NCBI GenBank assembly: GCA_964386915.1
Contig: CAYLUQ010000014.1
Location: 1 to 63,745 of the forward strand
Direction of reading: 5' to 3'
Origin: JADHMP01 sp964386915
GTDB lineage: Bacteria > Bacteroidota > Bacteroidia > Flavobacteriales > Flavobacteriaceae
Length of the DNA stretch: 63,745 nucleotides
In this document: positions 53,361 to 62,355 of the stretch, piece after piece
Layout: every line of letters starts with the position of its first letter
Position numbering within the stretch: the stretch's first letter is position 1
Notes under the pieces: model-generated
The model's database searches: none
What the model was told of the DNA's origin: nothing
The model's input: only the letters and a program-made list of their open reading frames with translations
Program-made: the position numbers and the translations under genes

Positions 53361-55492
53361 GGGTAATATAGGTTGTTAGGGAACCCTTCACTGCTCACTT
53401 CCCAATCTTCGGGAAATCCGCTGCCATTAGGAGCTGAAGCCATTTGCGCCAGCGCAATGAGTAGGCCGCCATTTCCAGGTAAATACAAGCGCAGGCGAGG
53501 GGTTTGATAGTTATGGCCATTTTTTAAGTAAGTATTTTTTACTTCTTTTTTTAAGAGAAATTCCAATGCCATATTGGGGTCACCCAAACGGATGGCCGCC
53601 ATGGCTGCCATCGGAAAATCCCACCCCCATGCGGTGTCCCACCTCCAACTATCGTTTACTTTTTGGAGGGTATTTTTCATTTTTTGGGTTGAAAACCCAG
53701 CTTGTTTAGGCACCACACTAAAAGCTCCTAACACACTGGGATGATCGCGAAGTTGTTCAGGATCTTGGAAGGGGTTTTTTGCTGATGCCACAGCCCAATA
53801 GGTGTTTTCATCACTAGGATAGGGTGCTAACTGCTTGATTTGTCTGTCCCATGAAGGGTTTCGTTCTAGGCCCATTCGTTCTCTCCAACGTTGTGCTACC
53901 TCAAGTCCCCATTGCCAATAGGCCAGTTCAAAAAAGGGATTTAGGGTGGTTTTGGCTGGATAGCTCTCCTGGGAGGGGATGAGATAGGGACCTAAATTGT
54001 ATTGTTTTTTATGGCTGTCAAAGTTGAGATAGCTTGACATGAATCGAGCCGTTTCTTCAATTAGAGGAGCCCATTTCACGACCGTGGTTTGATTGGGGTT
54101 TGAACGATATAATTGTTCAGCAAAAAAGAGGAGGTGTGGTTGTTGCCATATAAGATAGGACCCTACTGATGAGGCTGTTTCTCCTCCCTGATTATCGGTC
54201 ATTTTTTGCCAGCGAATTCCCTCATAGCCTTGTCTTTTGGCCATTTTTTTGGCTTGTTCAAAAGCCCTAAAATACCATCCCATTTGTTGTTCCAAAACAG
54301 CTTCATTTCCCCACAGCGCAAAAGGTAGTGCATGCCACCAAAACATTTCTATGTGGGGTTTTCCATACCAAGAATTATAGGTGAGTCCTGTTTCTTGTGG
54401 TGGGTTGGGGCCACTGCAATTCACCTTGCGCAAATAGCGAGAGAGCACCATACGGCGCTCTAATTCAAATGCTCTAGGGTCTTGTGTTTTTTGGAAATCA
54501 AGAATAGCCCCTTGTTCCCAATAGTGTATGAGATTTTGTTGGGCTTGCCTTTTTTCAGTAGCATAATCAATTGCCTTTAAAAATAGGGGCTCATGAGGGG
54601 TTAGCTTGAGTTTAAAAACCCATTCTGTTGCTTCTTTTTGGGGAAAAAAGCGATAGCCAAAGGCTATTTTTTCAGAGCGAAGTGGAGTGCCTGATTGAAA
54701 CAGACTGTAATAAAGTGTTTCATGTAGGGTTCTTTTAATGCTAAAAGCTGTGTTGCTTTGTGTTTTTAGAACGAGTTGGTCCATAGCACTTTCTTGAAAG
54801 AAATTGGCTTCATCTAGAAAGGCGTTAGTAGGAAAAGGATAACGTAACTGCACCCCTAATAGCCCTTTTTCGACTAGTGGACCTTTCACTTTTACCAATA
54901 GACCATCTTCATTTTGGAGGGCTAGGGTTTCAACTTCAACCCAAACCCCATCGATTTTAAAGCGACTGGAAACCTGTCCATTCCAAGGATTTAAAACTTG
55001 TTCTATATCCGAAAGCTGTTGCGGTTCCAGAGGCAACGCTTTATTTTTTAATACCCATCCCAATTGCGCTAAATGAAGACGATGTGGATTTTGTCTGACG
55101 ATATCGGCGGCCCATTTTTTTTCTACCTCTTTGGGCTGTACAGCATAGGGCACCTGTCTTCCTTTCACCGAATGATAGATGAAAGTCTCGTTTAATAAAC
55201 TGTCGTTTGGCTGTATAAAAGAATGCCACCCCCAATCTGAAAGGGTGCCTAAGGGAATTCCTTTTTGATAGGTAGCAGGAAAAGTTTGTAGACCCGTAAC
55301 GTCTAGCGTCATAGCAAAACGGCCATTACCCACGGTTAGGGCATTGAGCGTATCTACTTTATGGTTTACCACTTGATGCCTTTCAAACACGCTTTTTCTA
55401 GAAATTTGCTGTGCCTGAACAAAGGCAGGAATTAGTAGGGCAAAACTTAACAGGCTATTATAAATGAGTGTAAATCGTATTTTAATTTTCAT
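53357..55492 (-). CDS. Exported six-hairpin glycosidase-like protein
   Basis: A 711-residue protein with a signal peptide (LLSFALLIPAFVQAQ). It opens with NALTVGNGRFAMTLDVTGLQ, as do GH65/GH95-type proteins. The middle and C-terminal parts carry (alpha/alpha)6-barrel features: YNSWYGKPHIEMFWWHALPFALWG, DNQGGETASSVGSYLIWQQPHLLFFAEQLY, WGWDFPMAAMAAIRLGDPNMALE and LYLPGNGGLLIALAQM. The Glu in HIEMFWWH is a candidate acid. The exact GH family and substrate are not certain. It is flanked and overlapped by a metallophosphoesterase and a membrane protein gene. Confidence 0.75.
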   Translation of the reverse strand: MKIKIRFTLIYNSLLSFALLIPAFVQAQQISRKSVFERHQVVNHKVDTLNALTVGNGRFAMTLDVTGLQTFPATYQKGIPLGTLSDWGWHSFIQPNDSLLNETFIYHSVKGRQVPYAVQPKEVEKKWAADIVRQNPHRLHLAQLGWVLKNKALPLEPQQLSDIEQVLNPWNGQVSSRFKIDGVWVEVETLALQNEDGLLVKVKGPLVEKGLLGVQLRYPFPTNAFLDEANFFQESAMDQLVLKTQSNTAFSIKRTLHETLYYSLFQSGTPLRSEKIAFGYRFFPQKEATEWVFKLKLTPHEPLFLKAIDYATEKRQAQQNLIHYWEQGAILDFQKTQDPRAFELERRMVLSRYLRKVNCSGPNPPQETGLTYNSWYGKPHIEMFWWHALPFALWGNEAVLEQQMGWYFRAFEQAKKMAKRQGYEGIRWQKMTDNQGGETASSVGSYLIWQQPHLLFFAEQLYRSNPNQTTVVKWAPLIEETARFMSSYLNFDSHKKQYNLGPYLIPSQESYPAKTTLNPFFELAYWQWGLEVAQRWRERMGLERNPSWDRQIKQLAPYPSDENTYWAVASAKNPFQDPEQLRDHPSVLGAFSVVPKQAGFSTQKMKNTLQKVNDSWRWDTAWGWDFPMAAMAAIRLGDPNMALEFLLKKEVKNTYLKNGHNYQTPRLRLYLPGNGGLLIALAQMASAPNGSGFPEDWEVSSEGFPNNLYYP

Positions 55493-56564
55493 GATCTAAT
55501 GCAAAATAGCCAGTTTGGTTAGAAAAGCTTTTCTTTCCGTTGTTGTTGGTTATGGTGAGGGTGCCTGTAATTTCGGGGCCATTGGTCAACGACTGTTCAC
55601 TAATTCGCACAATTTCTCGAGGACCTCGAGGTTTGTTAACATTCCAAATATGGCCGCCATCTACTTCCATATAGAGTCTTTTAAGGGTGAGGTGCAGTTG
55701 GTTGTTTTTTACTTCTCCCACCAAATAATCTTGAGTGTTGACCACTGCTCTTCCCCAAGAAGAGCCATGCACAATTTGCCAAATGCCGTCGGCTTCTAGC
55801 ACGGTTACATCGTGAAATTCTCCTGCAAAATAGGCATCTACTCCATGCGCCACTAAGGTTTTATAAAAAGCACTTTGTTTTCCCTCTTCTAGCATAAGTC
55901 TACTGGAAGAACGTGAATTTAGGTCACCCCAAAGGCCCACATGACCTTGCACTATTTTAAAAGGGGCATCACGGTGTTCGGCTAAGGTTTGTTGGAGCCA
56001 CTCCAATTGTTGACCAGCTACTTGAATTCGCATAGAATCTTCAACCACTTCAAAGGTCTCTACGGTCACCACTAACAAATCACCTTTTCGCACAAAATAG
56101 GCCAATCCTTTTTTATGATCGGGACCATTTTGGGGCATATCAAAATTTTGTTTGTATACAGCTTCAAAATGCGGAATTAGATCTCTTTTTGATTTAGGCC
56201 AAGGATCATCTCCCAATTCGTGATCTCCTATGGCAGTATAGTAGGTTAGGCCGTGTTTTTCCAGACGTCTTTTCCAAGCGCCATAATACATCATGCCATT
56301 GCTTTCCACGCATTCAGGGCTGTCCCACCAACGGCCACCCACCATATCACCATCGACCAAAACAAAGTTTGGTTTTTCTTTTTTTACGGCTGTCAAAAAA
56401 TAATCTACAGCGGCGTCATATTTGGGCCAAGGTTCGGGTATGTCAAAATTGAAAAAATCGGGAAAGCTTACAAATCGAACAGTAGAATCAACTTTGGGTT
56501 CCACACAGCTCAAAAGTAAAAAAGCAACGAGAACTCCTACTATTTTGGTGTTTGATGACAACAT
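55482..56564 (-). CDS. Metallophosphoesterase-like lipoprotein
   Basis: A 360-residue lipoprotein (VAFLLLSCVEP). Calcineurin-like motifs are present but altered: the first motif reads FVSFPDFFNFD instead of DxH, the second NFVLVDGDMVGGRWWD, the third AIGDHELGDD (GDHE for GNHE), then VQGHVGLWGD and AGEFHDVTV. These changes could alter metal binding or mean a specialised phosphatase or phosphodiesterase. It begins the operon with the glycosidase-like gene, overlapping it by 11 bases. Confidence 0.8.
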   Translation of the reverse strand: MLSSNTKIVGVLVAFLLLSCVEPKVDSTVRFVSFPDFFNFDIPEPWPKYDAAVDYFLTAVKKEKPNFVLVDGDMVGGRWWDSPECVESNGMMYYGAWKRRLEKHGLTYYTAIGDHELGDDPWPKSKRDLIPHFEAVYKQNFDMPQNGPDHKKGLAYFVRKGDLLVVTVETFEVVEDSMRIQVAGQQLEWLQQTLAEHRDAPFKIVQGHVGLWGDLNSRSSSRLMLEEGKQSAFYKTLVAHGVDAYFAGEFHDVTVLEADGIWQIVHGSSWGRAVVNTQDYLVGEVKNNQLHLTLKRLYMEVDGGHIWNVNKPRGPREIVRISEQSLTNGPEITGTLTITNNNGKKSFSNQTGYFALDHEN

Positions 56565-56720
56565 TCTTTTATGAGATTGAATCCAAGTAACAGAATTTTA
56601 TTTAAATTGGAAAATGTTACCCTCAAATTTACTAGATTTGGATTAGTGTAAAAAGAACATTTAATTCTTTTTAAGCGTATTTTGCCTAACCAATAATAAT
56701 TGAAATTAAACTAAACGCTC

Positions 56721-58340
56721 ATGAAAATGTTGGACACCCTAGATTGGATCTCTATTTCCATCTATTTTTTAATTCTAGCTGGAATTGCCATTTGGGTAAT
56801 TCGCAAAAAGAAAGCAGACACCGAGGATTATTTTTTAGCGGGCAGAAATGTAGGGTGGTTCGTAGTAGGTGCCTCTATTTTTGCTTCTAACATTGGTTCA
56901 GAGCATGTGGTCGGACTAGCTGGTTCTGGAGCGGGAAACAAACTGCCCATGTTGATTTATGAGCTCCACGCTTGGGTGGTTCTCATTTTGGGTTGGGTGT
57001 TTTTGCCATTCTATATGCGATCGGGAGTTTTTACCATGCCCGAATTTTTGGAAAAACGATTTGATGCTCGCTCTCGCTGGATTTTATCCATATTTTCAAT
57101 TGCGGCTTATGTGTTAACCAAAATATCAGTTACCATCTATGCGGGGGGAATTGTGGTTTCGGCTCTTTTAGGTATTGATTTTTGGACAGGGGCCATAGCC
57201 ACAGTAATTCTCACAGGACTTTACACCGTTTTGGGCGGAATGCGCTCGGTGGTCTATACCGAGGCGTTGCAAACCGTAGTTTTGGTGGCTGGTGCACTTT
57301 GTTTGACCATTATTGGAGTGAACACCGTTGGGGGGTGGGAGTCTATGAAAAACACCGTAACCCCAGAATATCTCAATATGTGGCGTTCCTTAGACGATCC
57401 CGATTTTCCATGGTTGCCCCTTTTCATTACGAGTACAATTGTTGGAATTTGGTATTGGTGCACGGACCAATATATTGTGCAACGAGCCCTAACAGCTAAA
57501 AACCTAAAAGAAGCTAGAAGAGGAACTATTTTTGGCGCGGTCTTAAAACTATTCCCTGTTTTTCTTTTCTTGATTCCGGGCATTGTGGCGCTAACCCTCA
57601 AAATGAGAGGGGAGTTAGATTGGGATTCTCCCGACGAGGCCTTTCCTGTTTTGATGAGCAATTTGCTGCCATCTGGTCTTAGAGGATTGGTAGCAGCGGG
57701 TTTATTAGCAGCCCTAATGAGTTCATTAGCCTCTGTGTTTAATTCGTGTTCTACACTCTTTACGGTAGACATTTATAAAAAATTAAGACCTAATACCTCT
57801 GAAAAAAACTTGGTCCGTATTGGACAAATTGCCACTGGTGTAGTGGTGGTAATTGGTATTATTTGGATTCCTATCATGCAAAATATTTCAGGGGTTTTAT
57901 ATGAATATTTACAAAAAGTGCAATCGTATATTGCTCCTCCTATTGCGGCAGTTTTTCTATTGGGGATTTTTTACAAAAGGGTAAACAAGCAAGGCGCTTA
58001 TGTTACCCTTGTTTCTGGTTTTATAATTGGTGCTTTCCGCATTGTCTTAGAGCTTGTCACAGACCAACTCGATCCAAACGGAATGTTATATTCTTTAGGC
58101 ACCATGAACTATTTGGTTTTTGGGGGCTATTTCTTTTTAATCAGTATATTGACGCTTGTTGGGGTGAGCTTGGTCAATCCGGCACCGAGTTTACAAGAAA
58201 TTGAAAACCTCACTTTTTCTACCCTCTCAGCAGAGAGTATTGCCAACAATAAAAATAGCTATACTATTTGGGATATTGTCATTACCATTGCGGTGGTGGC
58301 ACTTGTGGTGAGCATTATGATTTTCTTTAACGGATCTTAA
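56721..58340 (+). CDS. Sodium/sugar symporter, SGLT-like SSS family
   Basis: A 539-residue transporter with about 14 helices. The SGLT pattern is clear: DTEDYFLAGRNVGWFVVGASIFASNIGSEHVVGLAGSGAG in TM1, YTVLGGMRSVVYTEALQTVVLV, WYWCTDQYIVQRALTAKNLKEARRGT, and FNSCSTLFTVDIYKKLRP. It would import a neutral sugar with sodium. It is divergent from the metallophosphoesterase operon and convergent with an exported Gfo/Idh/MocA gene. Confidence 0.93.
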   Translation: MKMLDTLDWISISIYFLILAGIAIWVIRKKKADTEDYFLAGRNVGWFVVGASIFASNIGSEHVVGLAGSGAGNKLPMLIYELHAWVVLILGWVFLPFYMRSGVFTMPEFLEKRFDARSRWILSIFSIAAYVLTKISVTIYAGGIVVSALLGIDFWTGAIATVILTGLYTVLGGMRSVVYTEALQTVVLVAGALCLTIIGVNTVGGWESMKNTVTPEYLNMWRSLDDPDFPWLPLFITSTIVGIWYWCTDQYIVQRALTAKNLKEARRGTIFGAVLKLFPVFLFLIPGIVALTLKMRGELDWDSPDEAFPVLMSNLLPSGLRGLVAAGLLAALMSSLASVFNSCSTLFTVDIYKKLRPNTSEKNLVRIGQIATGVVVVIGIIWIPIMQNISGVLYEYLQKVQSYIAPPIAAVFLLGIFYKRVNKQGAYVTLVSGFIIGAFRIVLELVTDQLDPNGMLYSLGTMNYLVFGGYFFLISILTLVGVSLVNPAPSLQEIENLTFSTLSAESIANNKNSYTIWDIVITIAVVALVVSIMIFFNGS

Positions 58341-58392
58341 AAAAGCGCCGGTTTTTCAAGAAGCATCAAATTCTAGTGGTGTCCCCTTTATT

Positions 58393-59505
58393 TTATAAGG
58401 TTAAGGCTACTTTTTTACCAGTTTGCAGCGCCTCATAGATGGCATCAATGATGATCATATCTTTAAGGCCTTCTTGTCCAAACACCGAAACTTGAGGCAT
58501 ATTTTGATCTAAAATGAGAGCTGCCATGGCATCCATTTGAACCGTTTGGTGTGTCACTACGGGAGCTTCTAAGGGGCCAAGGTGTGAACTTCCTTTAATG
58601 GGGCCATAACCTGTAGAGGGTTGCATGGAAACATGCCCTTTAGTGCCGTTGAGATAAAAACGATCAAGATCATTCATGTTGTAGGTAGAAAGGCAAGAGG
58701 CTACAGCTCCACTGGGAAAGCCCAATTGAAATTGAATGGTTTCATCTACCCCTTCTTTAAATTTTACAGGATCTGTTTTAGTTTCTTGGGCGGTTACCCA
58801 AAGAGGCTCTTCACCCACCATATAGCGAGCCCCATTGATGGCATAAATACCAATGTCCATAAGCGCACCACCCCCCGCTAAGGCTTTGTTTAGGCGCCAT
58901 TGATTGGGGTTGCCAATGCGAAAACCGCTTAGCCCTTGAAAAAAACGAATGTCACCTAATGCCCCTGATGTTCTGAGGGCTATGGCTTCTAATGTTTTGG
59001 GTTCAAAATGCATTCGATAGCCAATAAGAAGTTGGACCCCGGCTTTTTCACAGGCTGCAATCATTTGACGACCTTCTTCGGCATTGAGGGCCATTGGCTT
59101 TTCACAAATCACGTGCTTGCCAGCTTGAGCCACACCAAGAGTATGTGGGCAATGCAAAGCATTGGGCGTGATGATGTAGACAGCCTCAATATCAGGATTG
59201 TTTTTTATCTCATGGTAGTTGTCGTAGTTGTAGCAATTTTTATCGGGTATGGCATAACGGTTTTGCCAGTCTTTAATTTTACTTGGGGTGCCACTAATCA
59301 CTCCGGTTATTTTGGCTCGGGAGCATTGTTCCATTGCTCTGGCTACTCTATTGGCATAGCTGCCCAAGCCCATAATGGCCACTTTTAGAACGGTGTTGTT
59401 GGAGGGGCGTAGTGGAGCAAAAAGCCCCTGAGAGTTTAGCCCCATGAGGGGTAGTCCTAGGGTTGCTAACCCGCTTTTTTGGAGAAAAATTCTTCTGTTT
59501 TCCAT
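58393..59505 (-). CDS. Gfo/Idh/MocA oxidoreductase with Tat-like signal
   Basis: From the ATG at 59505 the product starts MENRRIFLQKSGLATLGLPLMG, a twin-arginine-like signal (RRxFL), so the enzyme probably acts in the periplasm with tightly held NAD(P), as glucose-fructose oxidoreductase does. Main motifs are KVAIMGLGSYANRVARAM, VICEKPMALNAEEG (catalytic Lys) and GGALMDIGIYAINGARYMVG. The upstream ATG at 59544 would overlap the TIM-barrel gene and is less likely. The two genes lie 16 bases apart. Confidence 0.88.
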   Translation of the reverse strand: MENRRIFLQKSGLATLGLPLMGLNSQGLFAPLRPSNNTVLKVAIMGLGSYANRVARAMEQCSRAKITGVISGTPSKIKDWQNRYAIPDKNCYNYDNYHEIKNNPDIEAVYIITPNALHCPHTLGVAQAGKHVICEKPMALNAEEGRQMIAACEKAGVQLLIGYRMHFEPKTLEAIALRTSGALGDIRFFQGLSGFRIGNPNQWRLNKALAGGGALMDIGIYAINGARYMVGEEPLWVTAQETKTDPVKFKEGVDETIQFQLGFPSGAVASCLSTYNMNDLDRFYLNGTKGHVSMQPSTGYGPIKGSSHLGPLEAPVVTHQTVQMDAMAALILDQNMPQVSVFGQEGLKDMIIIDAIYEALQTGKKVALTL

Positions 59506-59521
59506 GGTGGTGACTTTATTT

Positions 59522-60481
59522 TTAGGATAAAAGATATTGAGCACTCTTCAAGAGATCTTCTTTTGGATTGGGTGCCATGTCGTGTTCTACAAAGAAATGG
59601 TCAACTCCATTTGTTAGCCCTTTGGCAACAATGGCTTCTATATTTATTGTGCCACTTCCACAGGGCGTTATTTGACCAAAAAAAGGAAATAAGCCATATA
59701 AGCCTTGCTCTTCGGTAAGTTTCAAGTCATTAGGCATCATGTCTTTGAGATGCATCAATTTATAGCGATTGGGATATTGATCCAGTAGTGCAAGGGGGTC
59801 TTGTCCGGCAGCGGTAGTCCAAAAAACGTCTAATTCTAAAAAGACTGTATTGGGGTTAGTGTTTTGCATTAAATAGTGAAAAGGGATTGTTCCGTTCAGG
59901 TCTTTAAACCCAAATCCATGATTGTGATAGGCAAAACGAAGGCCTTCTTGGTGGAGATTTTTACCAATAGCATTAAACCGATCGGCCATTTTTTTATAGG
60001 CTTCTAAATCACCTCTGAGCTCATCTGGAATCATGGGTAACACCACATATTTTGCCCCCAATGCCTGAGCAGCTTGAATGAGTTCGGGCGTATTTTTTTC
60101 TAAGGTTTCTAAATCGGTATGCATGGAGTGCACTTTTAATGAGCCAAGAGCTTTTTTGAAGTTTTGAGGGTTGTTGCCATAAAGTCCTCCTTTGAATCCA
60201 CCAAAGTTTTGGGCCAATTCGGCAAAAGATTTTTTGGCTTGTTCGGTGCTAAATTCATAGGGGCCAAACGTTTCTAAAGAGGTGTAGCCCATTTCTTGAA
60301 GCACTTCTAGTCCCTCTTCAAGATTGTTAGACAATAGACTCGGAGCTGAAAAAAGTTGTAGTCCTACTTTGTCCAATAAAGCTTTTTTAAGTTGTGGTTG
60401 TTCTTGGAAAATGGCATAGGGAGAAAAAAAGGCTCCTGCAGATGCCATTTTAAGCTGTTGGATAAAAGTTGCTCTATTCAT
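59522..60481 (-). CDS. Exported TIM-barrel sugar isomerase/epimerase-like enzyme
   Basis: A 319-residue AP_endonuc_2-type barrel with a Tat-like N-terminus (MNRATFIQQLKMASAG, with only one Arg). Metal-site segments are LETFGPYEF, LRFAYHNHGFGF (His), VFLELDVFWTTAAG (Glu, Asp), LMHLKDMMP (His, Asp) and the final FVEHDMAPNP (Glu). The family isomerises or cleaves keto sugars. Pairing with the exported Gfo/Idh/MocA gene suggests periplasmic sugar processing. Confidence 0.85.
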   Translation of the reverse strand: MNRATFIQQLKMASAGAFFSPYAIFQEQPQLKKALLDKVGLQLFSAPSLLSNNLEEGLEVLQEMGYTSLETFGPYEFSTEQAKKSFAELAQNFGGFKGGLYGNNPQNFKKALGSLKVHSMHTDLETLEKNTPELIQAAQALGAKYVVLPMIPDELRGDLEAYKKMADRFNAIGKNLHQEGLRFAYHNHGFGFKDLNGTIPFHYLMQNTNPNTVFLELDVFWTTAAGQDPLALLDQYPNRYKLMHLKDMMPNDLKLTEEQGLYGLFPFFGQITPCGSGTINIEAIVAKGLTNGVDHFFVEHDMAPNPKEDLLKSAQYLLS

Positions 60482-60562
60482 TAAAAATGATTTAGGTATT
60501 AAAGGTAAAGAGAATCTTTGGATTTAATTCTTCTAAAAAAACGAGTCCTTTTGAGGGCAATT

Positions 60563-60590
60563 TTGTTGCGTTTAGATTAGTTGTATATTG
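60563..60590 (+). promoter_or_regulatory. Possible promoter of the TlpA-like gene
   Basis: TTG at 60563-60565, an 18-base spacer and TATATTG at 60584-60590, which is close to the Bacteroidota TTG-N19-TAnnTTTG pattern with one base missing from the -7 box. It lies 16 bases before the ATG at 60607. Confidence 0.3.
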
Positions 60591-60606
60591 ATGCAAAATT
60601 TAGTTC

Positions 60607-61617
60607 ATGTCCAAAATGAGTTTTTTTTATGTGCGGGGTTTTTTGCTTTGGATTGCCCTAGGACTTTTAGCGTTTGGCTTAAACAGTTGTGAACAGTCTG
60701 TTTCGGTTTCGGGACATGTAGAGGGCTTGGTGGCGGCCAAGGTTAAATTGGCCAAGCTTAATTTAAAAAACAACAAGACGCTCTATGTTGATTCAACAGT
60801 ATTAGAACAAGGGAATTTTTCGTTTAAACTACAAAAGCAAGAACCCTATTTGCACAGTCTTATTTTTGATGATTCATTAAAAATTAATTTCTTTTTAGAA
60901 GATCAAGATGTTTCTTTGGAGGCACATTATGAAGAAGGATTAGAACTCACCAAAATTAATTCTGGAGTAGAAGATCAATTGTTTCGTTCGTATACCATAG
61001 ATGAAATTTTTGAACGTCAAATCGGGATGGATATTATGTTGCAACATTCCGACCGGGTGTTTTCGGCCTTTACGGCCTTCTATCAATTTCAGTTGTTTAA
61101 TATTCATTTGGACAGTATGGCATTAATCCTTCAAAATTTTTCTAAAGAGGTGCAGCAATCGGTTTATTATGAGTCGTTAAGCACTCTTTTTGAAACGCTA
61201 AAGCAGGTGGCTATTGGTCAACAGGCACCCCTTTTTGAAGCCCCAGATGCGAATGGAATTCCAAAAAAACTAACCGATTTTAGAGGAAAATATGTGTTGC
61301 TCGATTTTTGGGCTTCTTGGTGCGCCCCTTGCCGAAAAGAAAATCCGCATTTGGTATCTCTATATGCACAAACAGATCGTTCGGATTTCGAAATTATAGG
61401 ACTTTCGGTAGATCATCAAAAAGGCAAGTGGTTGCAAGCCATTGAAGAAGATGGCCTACGTTGGCCCAATCTTTCAAATGTAACAGGGTGGGATGCCATT
61501 TCAACCCAATATGGTGTGAAGGCAATTCCGCAAAACTTTCTACTCGACCCGGAGGGGGTCATCATCGATAAAAACGTTTCGATTGCGGCATTGCAAGAGC
61601 GTTTTGCAAAAGAGTAA
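60607..61617 (+). CDS. TlpA-like thiol-disulfide lipoprotein with DUF4369 domain
   Basis: A 336-residue lipoprotein (LAFGLNSCEQ). The N-terminal half is a DUF4369-like domain (VSGHVEGLVAAKVKLAKLNL, about 35-130). The C-terminal thioredoxin fold begins IGQQAPLFEAPDANG and has the redox motif LLDFWASWCAPCRKENPH (CAPC, about residue 240) and a cis-Pro region in AIPQNFLLDPEG. Such proteins reduce or exchange disulfides in the periplasm, for example in cytochrome c maturation or envelope repair. It ends just before a duplicated 55-base stretch and the assembly gap. Confidence 0.92.
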   Translation: MSKMSFFYVRGFLLWIALGLLAFGLNSCEQSVSVSGHVEGLVAAKVKLAKLNLKNNKTLYVDSTVLEQGNFSFKLQKQEPYLHSLIFDDSLKINFFLEDQDVSLEAHYEEGLELTKINSGVEDQLFRSYTIDEIFERQIGMDIMLQHSDRVFSAFTAFYQFQLFNIHLDSMALILQNFSKEVQQSVYYESLSTLFETLKQVAIGQQAPLFEAPDANGIPKKLTDFRGKYVLLDFWASWCAPCRKENPHLVSLYAQTDRSDFEIIGLSVDHQKGKWLQAIEEDGLRWPNLSNVTGWDAISTQYGVKAIPQNFLLDPEGVIIDKNVSIAALQERFAKE

Positions 61618-61633
61618 AGGGTTTTATAATACG

Positions 61634-61688
61634 ATTGGTATCTAATGCTTCAAGCAGGGCTGTTGGAGTGCCGTGATAGTGATATTTT
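61634..61688. repeat. Left copy of a 55-base exact duplication flanking the gap
   Basis: Starts ATTGGTATCTAATGCTTC and ends GTGATATTTT directly against the run of Ns. It is identical to 61789-61843. The length of 55 and the exactness suggest a k-mer overlap left by a de Bruijn assembler rather than a biological repeat. Confidence 0.9.
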
Positions 61689-61788
61689 NNNNNNNNNNNN
61701 NNNNNNNNNNNNNNNNNNNNNNNNNNNNNNNNNNNNNNNNNNNNNNNNNNNNNNNNNNNNNNNNNNNNNNNNNNNNNNNNNNNNNNNN
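61689..61788. other. Assembly gap of 100 Ns
   Basis: Exactly 100 Ns, a conventional placeholder, so the true distance is unknown. It falls inside the YHYH gene. Both edges carry the same 55 bases. Confidence 0.99.
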
Positions 61789-61843
61789 ATTGGTATCTAA
61801 TGCTTCAAGCAGGGCTGTTGGAGTGCCGTGATAGTGATATTTT
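61789..61843. repeat. Right copy of the 55-base duplication
   Basis: Identical to 61634-61688. On the minus strand it encodes part of the YHYH protein in the correct frame (YHYHGTPTALLEALDTN), while the left copy is out of frame because of the arbitrary gap length. Confidence 0.9.
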
Positions 61844-62355
61844 CCGTTGGGTTGCACATGGGCATTATTGCAGTCTAAACCTAAATGTATTGCGTTGGTT
61901 AATGCGGTGATGTTCCAATCTCGATTGCTTTGGCCATTGGCTTGTTGGAAAAACTCTGCCGTAAATGGATCTAAAGTAACCCCACTAAACAACACCCCAA
62001 ACTGATAGCCTTGAGCAGATTGCACTGAATTGCTTCCTTGGGGATTGCTAGTCACCGTAAAGGTTTCCTCAAGAACACCTATTGTGTTTGGGTTGCCGCT
62101 ATTGGGAAACGTTCCAACTCGGTGATTGGGAATACTGTTGGTTTTAATCTCGCGGTTTTCAGTTTTGTTCTCTTCATAGCGACTTGCTACGCCAAGGCTG
62201 TTTTCAATATCTATGGTGCAGCCATCAGCATTGAGGGAAATTTGAAAGGTGTTTTTTTCACAACTTAAATCAGCAGCCAACGCATCGGTGCTGTTTTCGT
62301 CCTCTTTAGGGGCGCAACCCAAAAAGAGAAGTGCACAGAAAAAAAACCTATGATC
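61789..62355 (-). pseudogene. YHYH-domain lipoprotein, broken at both ends
   Basis: The reading frame gives a lipoprotein-like lead (FFFCALLFLGCAPKED) and a YHYH-domain segment with LDCNNAHVQPNGKYHYHGTPTALLEAL. No usable start codon precedes the signal peptide: the frame runs into a TGA at 62358-62356, while an ATG at 62359 reads MRS and then stops. Removing one base between them would give MRSRFFFCALLFLGC. At the 3' end the domain is cut by the gap; joining the 55-base copies gives about 24 more residues and then a stop, without the rest of the domain. It may be a pseudogene or an assembly casualty. Confidence 0.6.
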
